Part shown: positions 16,813-27,201 of the stretch, one piece after another | Numbering within the stretch: the stretch's first letter is position 1 | Layout of the letters: every line of letters starts with the position of its first letter | Origin: Sulfodiicoccus acidiphilus | Lineage (GTDB): Archaea; Thermoproteota; Thermoprotei_A; Sulfolobales; Sulfolobaceae | Assembly (NCBI RefSeq): GCF_003967175.1 | Contig: NZ_AP018553.1 | Location: 434,001-498,000 of the forward strand | DNA length: 64,000 nt | Direction of reading: 5' to 3' | Translations under genes and position numbers: made by a program | The notes under the pieces: generated by a model | The model's input: the letters and a program-made list of their open reading frames with translations, nothing else | Database searches by the model: none | Told to the model about the DNA's origin: nothing

Positions 16813-17282
16813 CAGAAAGAGTGGTTTTCGACACTTCACCTTTCATCGCGGGGTTAGCTAACCTCTTTCCTCGGGTGTACACTACTCCCCTCGTGTTGAG
16901 GGAAGTGAGGGACGCCACATCTGTTCACTTGTTGGAGCTCGCGGTAGCGTCAGGAAAGGTGGTGATCACTTCACCCTCAGAACGCAGCCTCTCCACCGTG
17001 AGGGTGAAGTCGAAGTCGCTCGGCGAGTTCACTCTTTCCGAGACCGACGTATCTGTAGCTGCCTTGGCTGTCGAGTTGAAACCGACGGTGACCTTCACCG
17101 ACGACTACTCTCTCCAGAATTTACTCAAGGCGATGGGACTGCCGTTCAGGTCGATTAGAACCACTGGGATAACAGAGACTAGAAAGTTCGTGTATGTGTG
17201 CGAGGACTGTGGAGCACCTCACAGGAGTTGGAGGGCCAACTGTGAAAGGTGCGGAGGAAAAGTGCGGAAGGTTAAGATCTGA
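16809..17282 (+). CDS. nob1: Ribosome-maturation endonuclease Nob1 (PIN domain plus zinc ribbon)
   Basis: 157 residues from a TTG overlapping the nadK stop. The N-terminal PIN domain has acidic residues at VFDTSPFI, LREVRD, LSETDVSVAALA and FTDDYSLQNL. The C-terminal zinc ribbon is CEDC...CERC. Nob1 trims the 3' end of 16S rRNA during small-subunit maturation. Full length for archaea. Confidence 0.93.
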   Translation: MTERVVFDTSPFIAGLANLFPRVYTTPLVLREVRDATSVHLLELAVASGKVVITSPSERSLSTVRVKSKSLGEFTLSETDVSVAALAVELKPTVTFTDDYSLQNLLKAMGLPFRSIRTTGITETRKFVYVCEDCGAPHRSWRANCERCGGKVRKVKI

Positions 17283-17321
17283 TCTGGAAAAATTATTTAG
17301 TGTAGACGAATAGGTTCGCTC

Positions 17322-18062
17322 ATGGCCAGGAAGAAGAGGGACTCTCCCTCAAAGGCGATCTACGTTCCGTTCGGGGTTCTCGCCGCAGTGATAGTGGCCT
17401 TCGTCGTGCTGGGCTCCGTTCCTCACGCTCCACTTCAAGCTGTAACTGGACAGTTCTTCAAGGTGGGCAAGGGCCACTCTTCTAAGGTAGAGGTTTACTT
17501 TGTTTCTTGGATAGGGTGCCCAATAGGAGCCTCGTTAAGTTGGCCATTAGACGAGGCATTAGGAGGACATTTGTTCGTCTCGTTGCACTACTCCGATCCA
17601 TCTGATATACAAATACCTGGGCTGATCTTCCTATCGGGTAACAATTCTAACGTCACCTTCTACCCGATCTACGTCTACAACGAGTACCTTAACGCTTCGC
17701 CCTCAGGTCAGCCAGTAACAGGGAACAGGATCGACTTCGGGCTTAACGTTTTGAGGCAACAAGTCCCTCCGTGGGTTTACGACCTTGTAGTCAAGTACGA
17801 CGTCAATACGACCTTCAACTTGAGCGGGAAGGTGGAGTCCTTGGCAGACTACGGTGACCACCTCACCACTGTAGTAATAATCACCGGACCCAATGGAACG
17901 TGGATGCTTTTAGGAGGGCTCACTTCTGTCAATGCCTACTTCCCTCAGCTCTCCAAGATGACCCCACAGGAACTGTATCAGGACCTCCAGCAAGGGGAAC
18001 TCCCTCCAGTCTTACAGCAGGCAGAGCAACAGATCTTGCAGGTGATAGCTGAGGCAAGTTGA
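17322..18062 (+). CDS. DUF929 family membrane-anchored protein
   Basis: 246 residues. A positive start (MARKKRDSPSK) and one membrane segment (about 14-33) are followed by an extracytoplasmic domain with thioredoxin-like pattern VEVYFVSWIGCPIGASLSWP. The single C-P-I-G site stands where DsbA-type proteins have CxxC. Several N-x-S/T sites fit an archaeal surface glycoprotein. DUF929 is a Sulfolobales-centred family of unknown function. A TATA-like AAAATTATTTAG lies about 28 bases before the ATG. Single gene. Confidence 0.8.
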   Translation: MARKKRDSPSKAIYVPFGVLAAVIVAFVVLGSVPHAPLQAVTGQFFKVGKGHSSKVEVYFVSWIGCPIGASLSWPLDEALGGHLFVSLHYSDPSDIQIPGLIFLSGNNSNVTFYPIYVYNEYLNASPSGQPVTGNRIDFGLNVLRQQVPPWVYDLVVKYDVNTTFNLSGKVESLADYGDHLTTVVIITGPNGTWMLLGGLTSVNAYFPQLSKMTPQELYQDLQQGELPPVLQQAEQQILQVIAEAS

Positions 18063-18644
18063 GCGTTTACAAAAGACCGTGAGCTTCGCTTTTAGGGAGA
18101 GCATAACTAGTGAACTTTCACCCCGGACACTAAAGGTCCCTCTTCGGGGTGAGGCAATTCACAGCCTACAAGTTTTATCAGATTCGTGATTTCCATGCAA
18201 GAGCTCACGTCCTCTCAGCAAGGGAGACTTGTACTGGCCTTCACGTGACCGACGCCTCCTTGTCCTGAAAGGGTTCCTCCTAAGGGATGTTTGTTCCACA
18301 GTCGGTTCTGGGTCATATTTATCGAGGGGGCAGTCGGGTGGCTCAGAAGGTCACCCTCGTCTGAATAGAGGGGACTTTCCTCCCTGAGTTTTAGTCCCTT
18401 TGAGGAGAGGAAAGAGATTGATGCTAGTTTCTCCCTCGATCCCGTTGAGCCCACAGTAGAGCTCTGAAGGAGCGTAGTTAGCTTAAGTGATAGACGTTAT
18501 GAAAAGAAAGACTCAAACTTCGTCCGTGAGGGTGTATTCATATAGCCTACGAGGCTTTCCGTCCCCATTTTTTGTAATTCCCAAGGGAACTTTAAATCGA
18601 CTAGGGGGGTTCGCCGTCCGAGTTGAGATTGAAATGTTCTCCCC
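18063..18644. other. Gene-free stretch with repeat R2 copy C
   Basis: No gene recognised. It holds R2 copy C (18251-18465, minus) and about 180 bases of ordinary-looking AT/GC-mixed spacer on each side. Confidence 0.5.
18251..18465 (-). repeat. Repeat R2, copy C
   Basis: On the minus strand it matches copies A and B in the same order: an initial AGAGCTC-like part, GGGACTAAA...GGAAAGTCCC, CTGAGCCACCCGACTGCC and AACCCTTT. It is more diverged than A is from B. The open frame inside it is not a recognised protein. Confidence 0.55.
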
Positions 18645-19718
18645 TCAGGGACTTAGGACCTTAAATGAGTCCCTCTCTAGTTCAACCTTCATCTCTGCTA
18701 GTATCTTTGGGCACTCTCCTGAGGCACACTTGTCCAACGGAGGAGCCTTCCTGTCGGTCACTGCCACAAACTTGCTACCTCCGTACCTGGACACCAACTC
18801 CGCTAGCGTCGAGTTCAGAGTCTGGTAATTGAGCAGTACGTACACAGAGTTGAGCTCGTAGAACCTGCCATCTTCCTTAAGTTTCCTGAAACCTTCCACA
18901 TTGTTCCACGCTTCCTTTACTTTAGTTTCTGCCTCGACCCTGAATTGAGGAGCTATAACGAAGTAAGGGAAAATGATCACGTCTGCTCTTTCTGGAAGAG
19001 AGTCGGTCGCATTTATCGCGGACCTGACCTGGTCAGTGACCCTCAGCATCGTCCTCATGTGCCTTACGGAGCTCTCCCTGTCGAAGAGTTTGTCGTTGTC
19101 CACCTTCCTGTGGAACTCCTCGTACTCGTCAGCGAAGGCCTGTACCACCTCCTCCGTTCTACTCCACATTTTGTCGTAAACCGTTACCTTACTGGGCTCG
19201 GCGCCCCAGAGGGCACTGTTTCTGTTGTATACTTGTCCAGTGAGGGCCGGCGTGGCTATCAGGACGCTCTTTCCTTTGATGAGTTGAGAGAGTTCCTGCA
19301 GTCTTTCAGACAACCTGAATCTGTCTCCAGCGGTGGCGGCCATGGGGTGTGCGGCGATACCGGGCAGGATCCCCTCTTCGGGGTCGACGTATGAGTAGTA
19401 GGTTATCCAGTAGTGCTTGAGGATTAGGTCCTTAGGGAACCACTGAGAGTAAATTGGCTCACCGTGCTGGGCAGCTTCGCTTATCCTGTCCAGCAACAGT
19501 TGGTAGGCCTTCTCGGGGTCCTTGAACTTACCGGTTAGTCTCCCAAAGTGAACAAAAATGGGTTCTCCCACTTTAGGACTGAGGTAGGAGAGTCCATACC
19601 CTGTGGCCAGGTCTGAGAGCGTCCCGTCCATGACTGACCTCAGGACCGCTCTCATTTCCTCTGGGAGGGAATTAACGTGATATATCTTTTGTTCCCCCCT
19701 ACGGAAGAAAAGTGCCAT
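18645..19718 (-). CDS. Conserved-looking cytoplasmic protein of unknown function
   Basis: 357 residues from the ATG at 19718, chosen over an upstream start because a strong TATA (GAATATATAA, 19741-19750) lies about 27 bases before it. The protein is soluble, without a signal peptide. Features include YSQWFPKDLILKHYWITYYSY, an ALTGQVYNRNSALWG segment, a helical part (AFADEYEEFHRKVDNDKLFD) and a C-terminal KCASGECPK with two cysteines. I do not recognise a family. It is flanked by gene-free, repeat-bearing DNA. Confidence 0.8.
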   Translation of the reverse strand: MALFFRRGEQKIYHVNSLPEEMRAVLRSVMDGTLSDLATGYGLSYLSPKVGEPIFVHFGRLTGKFKDPEKAYQLLLDRISEAAQHGEPIYSQWFPKDLILKHYWITYYSYVDPEEGILPGIAAHPMAATAGDRFRLSERLQELSQLIKGKSVLIATPALTGQVYNRNSALWGAEPSKVTVYDKMWSRTEEVVQAFADEYEEFHRKVDNDKLFDRESSVRHMRTMLRVTDQVRSAINATDSLPERADVIIFPYFVIAPQFRVEAETKVKEAWNNVEGFRKLKEDGRFYELNSVYVLLNYQTLNSTLAELVSRYGGSKFVAVTDRKAPPLDKCASGECPKILAEMKVELERDSFKVLSP

Positions 19719-19740
19719 GGACGAGACTAGGTGAACTACA

Positions 19741-19750
19741 TTATATATTC
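19741..19750 (-). promoter_or_regulatory. TATA box of the unknown gene at 18645-19718
   Basis: GAATATATAA on the minus strand, repeated nearby as a second TATATTCTAGG unit on the plus strand. The distance to the ATG at 19718 fits a leaderless transcript and decides the start. Confidence 0.55.
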
Positions 19751-20620
19751 TAGGATATATTCTAGGTCGAGGGTTCACGGAGCTGTCCTTCCTCCCGAAA
19801 GGGATCTTCTACCCCTTAGTCCATATTAAAATAAAAGTTGAGGACTAACGAACTTATTACTAATAGTATATTGAAAATAAATTTTTGATTTAATTCTCTC
19901 GCTCTGAATAAGAAAACAAAATCTCTCTATCAGTCGTTCTCCAAGTCGGTTTCAGGACAGTAGGAACTGATTAGGGGCTGAGAGGGTGTAGAATACCCTT
20001 CATAGACGATGAACTTCCACAGCGATATGGGTTGTGCCGGAAAGGGTGAGAGAAGGGGAGATGCTAGCCCAAGCCGTTGAACTCTAAGGGGCCCCATGAC
20101 CCAGCTACCATTAAGTTCGGTAAGTGGTTGAGGGCTAAGTCCCCCACCTTCTTCGCGATCGAACGTGAAACGAGCGAAAGGAGAGTGTAGGGGCAAATGT
20201 ACGAATTTTCCGCCAGCATTCGAGGTGATCCCCTTGTCCGAAGGGGAGTTCCTCAGGATCACGGAGAAGAACAACCCAATCGTCTGGGACGTTGAGGGGA
20301 GGGCGGTGGTATTGAGAGACGACCTCGGGCCGTGTAGGAAACGTCCAGAGTTGAAGTGTGTGGAGGATAATGGAGTCGAGGGTCTCGAATCTTGTCAGTA
20401 CTAGGTTCCCCCTCCTTGGAGTTAAGGCTTCAGATACTCCCGTACTGGGGTATAGGTTCAGTTCCCCCTCGAGACTGTGATGTAGCGGTTTAAGGAAATC
20501 CGTATATTTCCTTCTGCCTCAACCGTTAAACTTCCTTACGTTGAAATGGAATAGCCGTATGTTGGTGATTCCGTAAAGTCCATGTCAGTAGAGGTAGAGG
20601 AGGAAGGTAGGATACCATAC
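19751..20620. other. Gene-free stretch
   Basis: No convincing gene. Two overlapping frames on opposite strands (19930-20274 minus, 20165-20404 plus) show no family and no promoter. The minus one has a proline- and serine-rich, repeat-like composition and may be an element remnant. Confidence 0.4.
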
Positions 20621-20833
20621 CTAAACCGTTCTGGACACTCCTATCACCTCACCTTCGAAGTGGGCCCAGTGCCCGCCCACACGTTCAGCCAACTCTACTG
20701 CGATTACGCCGTGCTCCGCCTTGACCCTCGCCTTAGCCCTTATCCTCGAAGCTTCCTCTAACAACTCCTCAGGGGTTAAAGGGATGTCAATCACTGGCCT
20801 GTTCTTCATCAGGAAGTGAGCGTATTCTTCCAA
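20621..20833 (-). CDS. Small hypothetical protein, possibly truncated
   Basis: 70 residues from a TTG. The composition is protein-like: IPLTPEELLEEASRIRAKARV, then GVIAVELAERVGGHWAHFEGEV. No family recognised. It sits between gene-free DNA and the tnpB element, and may be the remains of a longer gene. Confidence 0.35.
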   Translation of the reverse strand: MEEYAHFLMKNRPVIDIPLTPEELLEEASRIRAKARVKAEHGVIAVELAERVGGHWAHFEGEVIGVSRTV

Positions 20834-20889
20834 AAGAATCTAATTGTACTCTTCCAGTGATTGTTCCACAAGACACTTCATCTTTCTCG

Positions 20890-22155
20890 CCAGAGACCCC
20901 GTCCGTGAGGGCGGGGAGTGTAAATATAAATACCAAAACAGACATAAAAAGATTTGGGATGTTCCTTGAAATCCGAAGTTAAGATATCTATAAAAGGAAA
21001 AATTTTGAATCCTAATAAAGAGAAGAGGCGTAAGCTAAACGTAGCCCTAGAGAGATACTTGAAGGCTGTTAAATTCTTCGTCTCCTTTAAGATAAGGGAT
21101 AAGGAACTCCTTCAACAGAAAGCATACAAAGAGGCTAGAAGGAGGTTTGGTCTATCTTCCACACTTACACTAACAGCGAGAGATAAGGCAGTAGAAAATG
21201 TTAAGGCTAGCAAAGGAAGAGAGTTTCACATAAACCGTACATCCATACGGGTGAACTACCGTGCGTTCAAGCTCGTGAAGAGGGACACTAAATTAACACC
21301 TTACTGGTTGTACCTACAATTGGACGGTGAAGGGGTTTGGTACCCAATACAGTTAGGAGAGAGACAAGGCAAGTTAATGAACGACGCACTCAACGATAAC
21401 AGCGAGTGGTCTACACAACAAGTTGAACTCGTAAAGGGAGATGGAGAATGGTACGCTTATTCTAGAAAAACCGTTCGTTAAATATGAGCCAGTAACGCCT
21501 ATAGGTATTGACCTAGGTGAAAGAAACTTAGCTACAGTAGTTGCGTTAGTTAATGAAAAACCTACAAAAGGCACTTTCTTCGAAGGGTCAAGGATTAAGG
21601 AAATTAGGCACGAGTACTTCAACATAAGGAAGAAGCTCCAGGAAAAGAAGAGGCTTGACGTAGTGAAGAGGCTAAGAGGGAAGGAAAGAAGAATGGTAAA
21701 TCATGAGCTTCACGTTATCTCCAAGAAGGTCGTCGATTACGCTAAAAAGTTCCCTTCCCCAGTGATAGTCGTGGAGAAGCTCACAGGAATTAGGGAGAAA
21801 TTCAAGGAGAGCAAGAAACTCGATAGGAGATTTCACTCGTTGCCGTTTAGAAGGCTACAGAGCATGATAGAGTACAAAGCGAAGATCAACGGTATAAAAG
21901 TGGTATACATTAACCCTAGAAATACTTCAAGAACTTGTCACAGATGTGGGCACGTTGCCCGCACGGACGGAAGGGAATACAGACGTAAGTGCGGTGTGGT
22001 ACGTAACCGCGACTTGAACGCGTCGATCAACGTAGCCCGTGCCTCAACGAGAGGTACGGGTCGGGGGTAGGTAAACAACCCGAAGGGGGATGAAGGTGAA
22101 CCGCGAAGGGTACCGGAAACCCCGAAGCCCCGTCCGTGAGGGCGGGGTAGTTTAC
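20890..22155 (+). mobile_element. IS605-family (IS1341-type) element carrying only tnpB
   Basis: 1266 bases, with no tnpA and no terminal inverted repeats. Left end CCAGAGACCCC and right end GGTAGTTTAC, each next to the hairpin CCCCGTCCGTGAGGGCGGGG, as used by Y1-type transposases. Ends were set by comparison with the deleted copy at 32163-32557. TnpB-associated guide (omega) RNA is normally made from the 3' end, so the region 21930-22155 may be transcribed as such (family knowledge, not seen directly). Confidence 0.85.
20954..22070 (+). pseudogene. tnpB: TnpB (IS605 OrfB) RNA-guided nuclease, frameshifted
   Basis: Two frames: 20954-21481 (N-terminal part) and 21441-22070 (RuvC part). The break is near TTCTAGAAAAACC (about 21463-21475), where the reading must move one base forward. 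The RuvC residues are kept: Asp in GIDLGERNLA, Glu in VIVVEKLTG and Asp in NRDLNASINVA. The zinc finger has CHRC, but the second pair reads YRRKCG, one cysteine codon short. The protein is probably inactive, unless made by frameshifting. Confidence 0.85.
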
Positions 22156-22833
22156 CTAACAGGTTATTTAACATTGTCGAGGTCGCGAGCCCCAAAAGGG
22201 CGGAGTTTCCTGCTTCCCAGCTCTGTCCTGTTGTCATGGTGGAGCGCTGAACTCCACACCGATAATTGCTCCCACCTCCCGATCTCCTCAGGACGTTACG
22301 ACAAATGTCCTTAATTCCCGTCCTAGAGCCAACTTCGAGCCAGACTGGAGAGCGAATCCAAGAAGTTTTCGCCCTAGCACCGACCTCATCTCCCTCTACT
22401 GACAAGGACTTTACGGAATCGCCTATCTCTTTGGCTAAGTCTAAGACGTTCCCCTCCACGTTTCTCACCGAGAAGAGCCCGGGGAACTTGGAAAGAGAAC
22501 CTCCCTCTTGACAAGACTAACAGCTAGCCTCACCCCTAAAGGGTGAGAAGGAGGTCAGCTCCACTAAGCCACTCGAATTCAATTCACTAGGCTTTACTCC
22601 AGGCACCATTTGTCGGTTTCCGTGGAAAAGCGTCGAGAAATGGACACGTATAGGCTATACGAATAAGGACGATAGATCTAAAATGTACTCAGCTCGGCTA
22701 TCGGAGCCGAAGGTTAGGAAGAACTGGAGCGCTTTCGGAGTCGCGAAACCCTCACGCAGGAGGGGGGCGACGTCCTCTTCCATCTAGCGCCACTTGAGGA
22801 GTCCCATCAACATCTCCACGAACCTCTCGTAAT
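22156..22833. other. Gene-free stretch downstream of the tnpB element
   Basis: Open frames on both strands (for example 21938-22468 minus) have no recognisable family. Part of the minus frame is simply antisense to the element end. Nothing else is supported. Confidence 0.4.
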
Positions 22834-23745
22834 CTACACTGTAAACCACTTCCACCTCTCCCCGATTTGCTTTACTTCACCCATGAAGTACCCTCTCACG
22901 TGGCCCGGACTGGAGTAGTCGATAACTGTGGCTCCCCGCGTAAGGCAGTCACAGTTCTCCACATCTACTCTCTCTCTCCTGACGTCAGTTGCAACTGACC
23001 TATCTATCGCAACTGCTGTAGTTAGGACGTCCGGATGAGGGTGTCCTCTCATTCCTTGCCTCTTGGTGGCGAATTCCCTGTAGTGCTTGTAGGACTCCAC
23101 GTAGTACCTGGCCATCCTGGTGTTCATGGACTGGATCCTGGCCCAAGTGGACTCGTCGATAGCGTTACTAACTGCGACCTCCCACGGTAACATGATCAAC
23201 TTCGCCCCGCTGTTGAGCACCACCTTCGCCGCATCTGGGTCAACCCAGAAGTTGTACTCGGCCACAGGAGTTATGTTCCCTCTACCGTAGATTGTCCCTC
23301 CCATAATGTAAATCGCCTTGAGTCTCTCAACTAACCTCTTGTCCTTGAGGATCGCCATGGCCAGGTTGGTGAGGGGGGAAATGGCCATGACCTCGAGTTC
23401 CCCCGCATATCTCTCCGAAAGTTCGATCATGGCGTCTACAGCGTGCTTGGGACTAGGCTTGGCCTTGCTCGGTGCCAATCTCTCCTGGCCTATCCCGCCC
23501 TTCCCGTGGACGTCCTCCACAGTCACGAAGGACTTAATCAGCGGCCGCTCCGTCCCCACGAAGACTGGAGTATCGACTCCAGCGAACTCCACGGCCCAGA
23601 GGGCATTGTTGATCTCTTGATGGAAAGATATGTTACCCTCCACCACTGTTAGCCCAACTACTTCCGCCCCGTACCTGAGCAGTAGGAGAAAGCTTGTGAT
23701 GTCGTCCTCCGCGGTATCGCAATCAATAATGAACTTACGCGCCAC
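22834..23745 (-). CDS. Inosine/uridine-preferring nucleoside hydrolase
   Basis: 303 residues. Calcium-binding N-terminal motif [10 protein letters not shown] (5-14; family DTDxGxDD), middle block [13 protein letters not shown], and [13 protein letters not shown]. It cleaves the N-glycosidic bond of ribonucleosides for salvage. The two small residues of the DxDxGxDD motif differ (T, A, E), but the ligand aspartates are present. Single gene; nothing nearby belongs to nucleoside salvage. Confidence 0.9.
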   Translation of the reverse strand: MARKFIIDCDTAEDDITSFLLLLRYGAEVVGLTVVEGNISFHQEINNALWAVEFAGVDTPVFVGTERPLIKSFVTVEDVHGKGGIGQERLAPSKAKPSPKHAVDAMIELSERYAGELEVMAISPLTNLAMAILKDKRLVERLKAIYIMGGTIYGRGNITPVAEYNFWVDPDAAKVVLNSGAKLIMLPWEVAVSNAIDESTWARIQSMNTRMARYYVESYKHYREFATKRQGMRGHPHPDVLTTAVAIDRSVATDVRRERVDVENCDCLTRGATVIDYSSPGHVRGYFMGEVKQIGERWKWFTV

Positions 23746-25057
23746 GATAGAGAGTCAGTTTCTGACTCTTAAAAGGAGTGTGGGTGGTTGGGGACTTCCT
23801 GAAGGAGTTAGGCACCTAATTTGGCTGGACGTTAAGGAATACTCAACGATCTCGAGAACCAGCTCAATCGAATTACCCCCGCCCTCACTGGAGGGAATCT
23901 CGAGGTCCGTCTCTCGGAGAGAAACTGATCCCTCTTAACCTTTGGAGGAGGTTCCGTCGAACCGTCCTGTGATGCCTCTATAGGAAGTTCCAGGGCTAGC
24001 CCTCCAGTGGCGCTAACTCTAGTCCAGAGAGTACGGCCATACACTGTCTGTGGAGGGTTAGGTTGCTCTCGTCTTCGGCTATGAAGGACTTTTCGCGAGT
24101 GATGTACCCCTCGCTGAAGGGAACTTTCGCCCCTCGACACCCCGTTAAGATAAAAGTCACATAAAATACTACAACCTCCCTTTAGCTATCTACCTAATGG
24201 GCCTCTCAAATGTTAGACGGTAACAAGGTCTACATGTTATTCTCATGACTCAGTTTCACGTGTCCCACGAGGATCCTTGAAGTGGAGAGTTACCGGAACT
24301 GATATCAGTCGTTGAGAGTGTGTCTTTTATCAAGACTCTCCAAATTCCCCTCCTAGTCAACGGCAGGATAAGGTGAATTTGGAGAAACGGCCCTAGTAAA
24401 GGGAAGCTCTCCTGCTAAAGGTGTAGGAGGTCTTCTCGCTGAAGACCTTCTATCTACCTTCCTTCCCGCCATAGAGGGTTCCCTTTCAAGGGATCGTCTT
24501 TCTTTCCTCGTTTGGGTTTACGTCTATTGGTGAGTGGTAGTGTGGCTCAGGAAATCACCTCCATTCGAATAGAGCGGGACGTTAGTCGTTGAGCTCTAGT
24601 CCCGGCAGAGAGGGAGAAGCTAGTTACTCCCCCCTCAGTCCCATTAACCCCTCAGTAGAGCTGGGGAGAGGGGTTCGGGCTTCATTGAATTTTCATGAAA
24701 TTGTATCCAATTCTCAGCCCTTGGGCTTCACCGGAGTCGCGGGGCATTGCCCCGTTCATCCCTCTCCGTCCCTTTAGCGGGGTAACCCCAACCCACACCC
24801 GTTCATGGATGTGGGGAAACCCGCACATCTCGTGTAACATCTTGCTACCTTTCGGGAAAATTCATCCACATGTGGTAGCAAGCTTTCAAAATACTTTGGG
24901 CATAAGGTATATAAATTTCACGATTTATTGGTAACTGTTAGCGACGGCGTAGTCGGCGTCGCTGATAGATGTAAATCTAGTACAAGATAACCATCCGTCC
25001 TCACTCTCGACTCCCATCTTTCCTCTGTAACCCTCAAAGACCGATCTCGCCACTACA
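23746..25057. other. 1.3-kb gene-free region with element fragments
   Basis: It contains R2 copy D (24451-24666) and, at about 24715-24800, hairpins such as CGGGGCATTGCCCCG and GGGGTAACCCC of the sort seen at IS200/IS605 ends. A TATA-like GGTATATAAATTTC is at about 24905-24920 with no recognised gene behind it. No coding frame is convincing. Confidence 0.45.
24451..24666 (-). repeat. Repeat R2, copy D
   Basis: On the minus strand it shares TTAATGGGACTGAGGGGGGA, the GGGACTAG block, CTGAGCCAC and the end GGGAAGGAAGGTAGAT with copies A-C. The most diverged of the four in its middle part. Confidence 0.5.
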
Positions 25058-26109
25058 TTAGCTCTCCAACTCGCCGTAGAGAGCCCTGACCCTTTTAGCG
25101 ACGGCCTCCCACTTCCACTCCAACGCCTTCTTAGCGTTGTTCTCACCCATCTCAGCTACCAGCCTCTCGTTGTGAAGGAGTTTGCTAGCGGCTTCGGCAA
25201 GTTCAGTCGGGTCCGAGACCACGAAACCGTTCTCAGGGCCTACTAAGTAAGGCAGGGCGGCCTTGTTGCTAACTATGACTGGTTTTCCTCTGGCCATGGC
25301 CTCTTTTATCGCAAGGCCGTCTGCCTCCACCTCCGAGGTTAGGACAACCGCTAACGACGAATCTATTAGGGTGTACTTTGTTCTCTGATCCACGTCTATA
25401 ACGAACTTCACCCTCTCCGCAAGACCTAGCTCACTGGCCCTCCTCTTCAAGGACTGCAGGTACTCCCGATCTTGCACCTGCCCCGCCACTACGAGCTCGA
25501 CCTCTGGTAAGTGCTGGAGCGCCTCGATCGCCACGTCCTGTCTCTTGGCTCTGTATATTCTCGCCAAGAAGAGAAGGTACGGCCTAGAAGTGGATGTTCT
25601 CTCCCTGGGGAAGGTGAAGGCCTCGTCCTCTACGCCGTTGGGGATCACTCTTATCTTGTAGGAAGGGACACCTCGTCTCACCATTTCTTCCTTTTCCCAA
25701 TCGCTCACAGCTATCACAACCTTAACGCCCCTCATCATGAGTCGAGCGGCCAGTGTAGCTCCCCTTCCGCGATCTATTGTCAGTGAATGGTGAGGTGTAA
25801 AGACCACCTTCCTCAGCCCGAGAGTAAGGACGAACGTAGTGTAGAGGTTCCAAGTACTTCTCAACTTCCCGAGGTTGTGAAGGTGAACTATTGGGTCGGA
25901 GGTCCGCCAGATCCTGTTCCTCCTTATCACCTTTATTCCCTCGATCTCGTCAACTCGAGGGAGGCTCCTCCTACTCTCGTAGGTGTCTCTCGTAGTGTGA
26001 ACTGTGACTTGATCCCCCATCCTCACCAGCCATTTAGAGAGGTTGTAGACGTGAACCTCAGTTCCCCCCTCACGGGTATAAAGAGGGGAGTGACCATGCT
26101 CACTCTCAT
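25058..26109 (-). pseudogene. Glycosyltransferase family 4, frameshifted near its N-terminus
   Basis: The intact frame 25058-26026 covers most of a GT4 enzyme (VIPNGVEDEAF; LLFLARIYRAKRQD; LTSEVEADGLAIKEAMARG with the E-x7-E pair). The N-terminus MRVSMVTPLFIPVRG is found upstream from an ATG at 26109 in another frame. Adding one G to the six-G run (26064-26069, C on the plus strand) joins it to GTEVHVYNLSKWLVRMGDQ, the normal start of GT4 proteins, giving about 350 residues. Either a recent one-base deletion or a sequencing error. It would otherwise be a cytoplasmic sugar transferase. Confidence 0.85.
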
Positions 26110-26155
26110 TGTATTCAGAGTAAGTGGTTGCCAGTTAAAGGGTTCAGCCGTTCGG

Positions 26156-27033
26156 CTAAACGAGGCTCCTCCTGAAGTCGAGGAATGCCTTTAACAGCCT
26201 CCATGCAGCTGGCAGTTCACCTTTCCCTAGCACACTCCCGAACTTGGAGAGCTCCTCCCTATTGGAGGAGTACACCTTGGCCACGTGAGTCCCGAGGACG
26301 GTGTAAGCGTATGTGGGTTTGAGTTCAACGGCGAGCCTATAGAACATCGGCTCGATGAATTTAGACTCCACCAGGTAGGAGTCGGAGTCGTTCTCCCTAA
26401 CTACGTCCAGACCTTCCTCGGCTCGAGGACTCACCTTCCTATCGTACGAAGCGTGCACTGTTACTACTCCATCGTACACTACTAGAACTGAGAGTGGACC
26501 GTTGGAGGAGAGTTTCTTGAGAGTCTCCAAGTACTGTGCCTCCCCGTCAACTTCCACTGTGAGTGAGTAGACGTGAGAAGGCCTTCGGTAAAGCTTGAGT
26601 CTAGCTCTGGATATGGCACCGATCAGGCCCTTGGATCCAGCAAGTCCTCTCCACTTCACCAGCCCAATCCCCGTCACTCCTCTCACCCATATCAAGGACT
26701 GAGAAGGCCTACCGTACTTGGTGGAGAGCGGACCGGGTTCGTTAGAGGCCAACAGTCCCCCAAGGAGCCGTCATAAACTGAGGGAAAGAGCAAATCCTCC
26801 TGCGCCGCCACTTCTCTAATGTCGGGGACCAGGACCCCCGCCTCGGCCTCCACCTCGTCCCCCCTCACCTCGAAGGACTTCATAGCCCTTGTGGTTATGG
26901 CCACTTCCGCCTCCTTCAACTTGGAGTGGGCCCCTGTTCCGTAAACAGCAATCTTCCTACCGTAGCTAGACCTGAAGACTCGAACCAGCTCTTCTTCGTC
27001 GGTGGGGGACAGCACCTTCACGTTTTGGAACAT
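26156..27033 (-). pseudogene. FAD-linked oxidase (GlcD/GlcE-like), frameshifted
   Basis: Two frames, 26692-27033 and 26156-26752, join if one G is added to the five-G run at 26757-26761. The joined phrase is VYDGSLG plus GLLASNEPGPLSTKYG, typical of the FAD_binding_4 domain (after [13 protein letters not shown] and [17 protein letters not shown]). About 292 residues when repaired, short for the family and close to glycolate-oxidase subunit GlcE. It would oxidise a 2-hydroxy acid or similar substrate. The next gene upstream, divergent, is the radical SAM gene. Confidence 0.82.
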
Positions 27034-27173
27034 TGTGCTGAAGAACTTATAAGGGAGGGGGCTCTGCGGCTCGACGACGAAGGAGTATCTAAGGTATGCA
27101 CTTCACTTTCTCGATCGGGGGATCTCGACGAGCGACGACCTCCCATAGCACCACACTCTTTGTCCAGCCGTCC

Positions 27174-27180
27174 TTTTAAA
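27174..27180 (+). promoter_or_regulatory. TATA box of the radical SAM gene
   Basis: TTTTAAA about 25 bases before the ATG at 27202. It supports the internal start and argues against the longer open frame that begins at 26926. Confidence 0.5.
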
Positions 27181-27201
27181 GGAAAGCGCTGGAGACATCT
27201 T

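Noticed and set aside
18487-18828. 113-codon plus frame
   Set aside because: Mostly antisense to the unknown minus-strand protein gene.
20165-20404. 79-codon plus frame
   Set aside because: It overlaps an equally open minus frame, has no promoter and no recognisable family; coding status cannot be supported.
21938-22468. 176-codon minus frame overlapping the tnpB element end
   Set aside because: Its 3' half is antisense to the element, and the rest has no family.
26926-27201. N-terminal extension of the radical SAM gene
   Set aside because: These codons are antisense to the FAD oxidase, and a TATA sits directly before the internal ATG at 27202.
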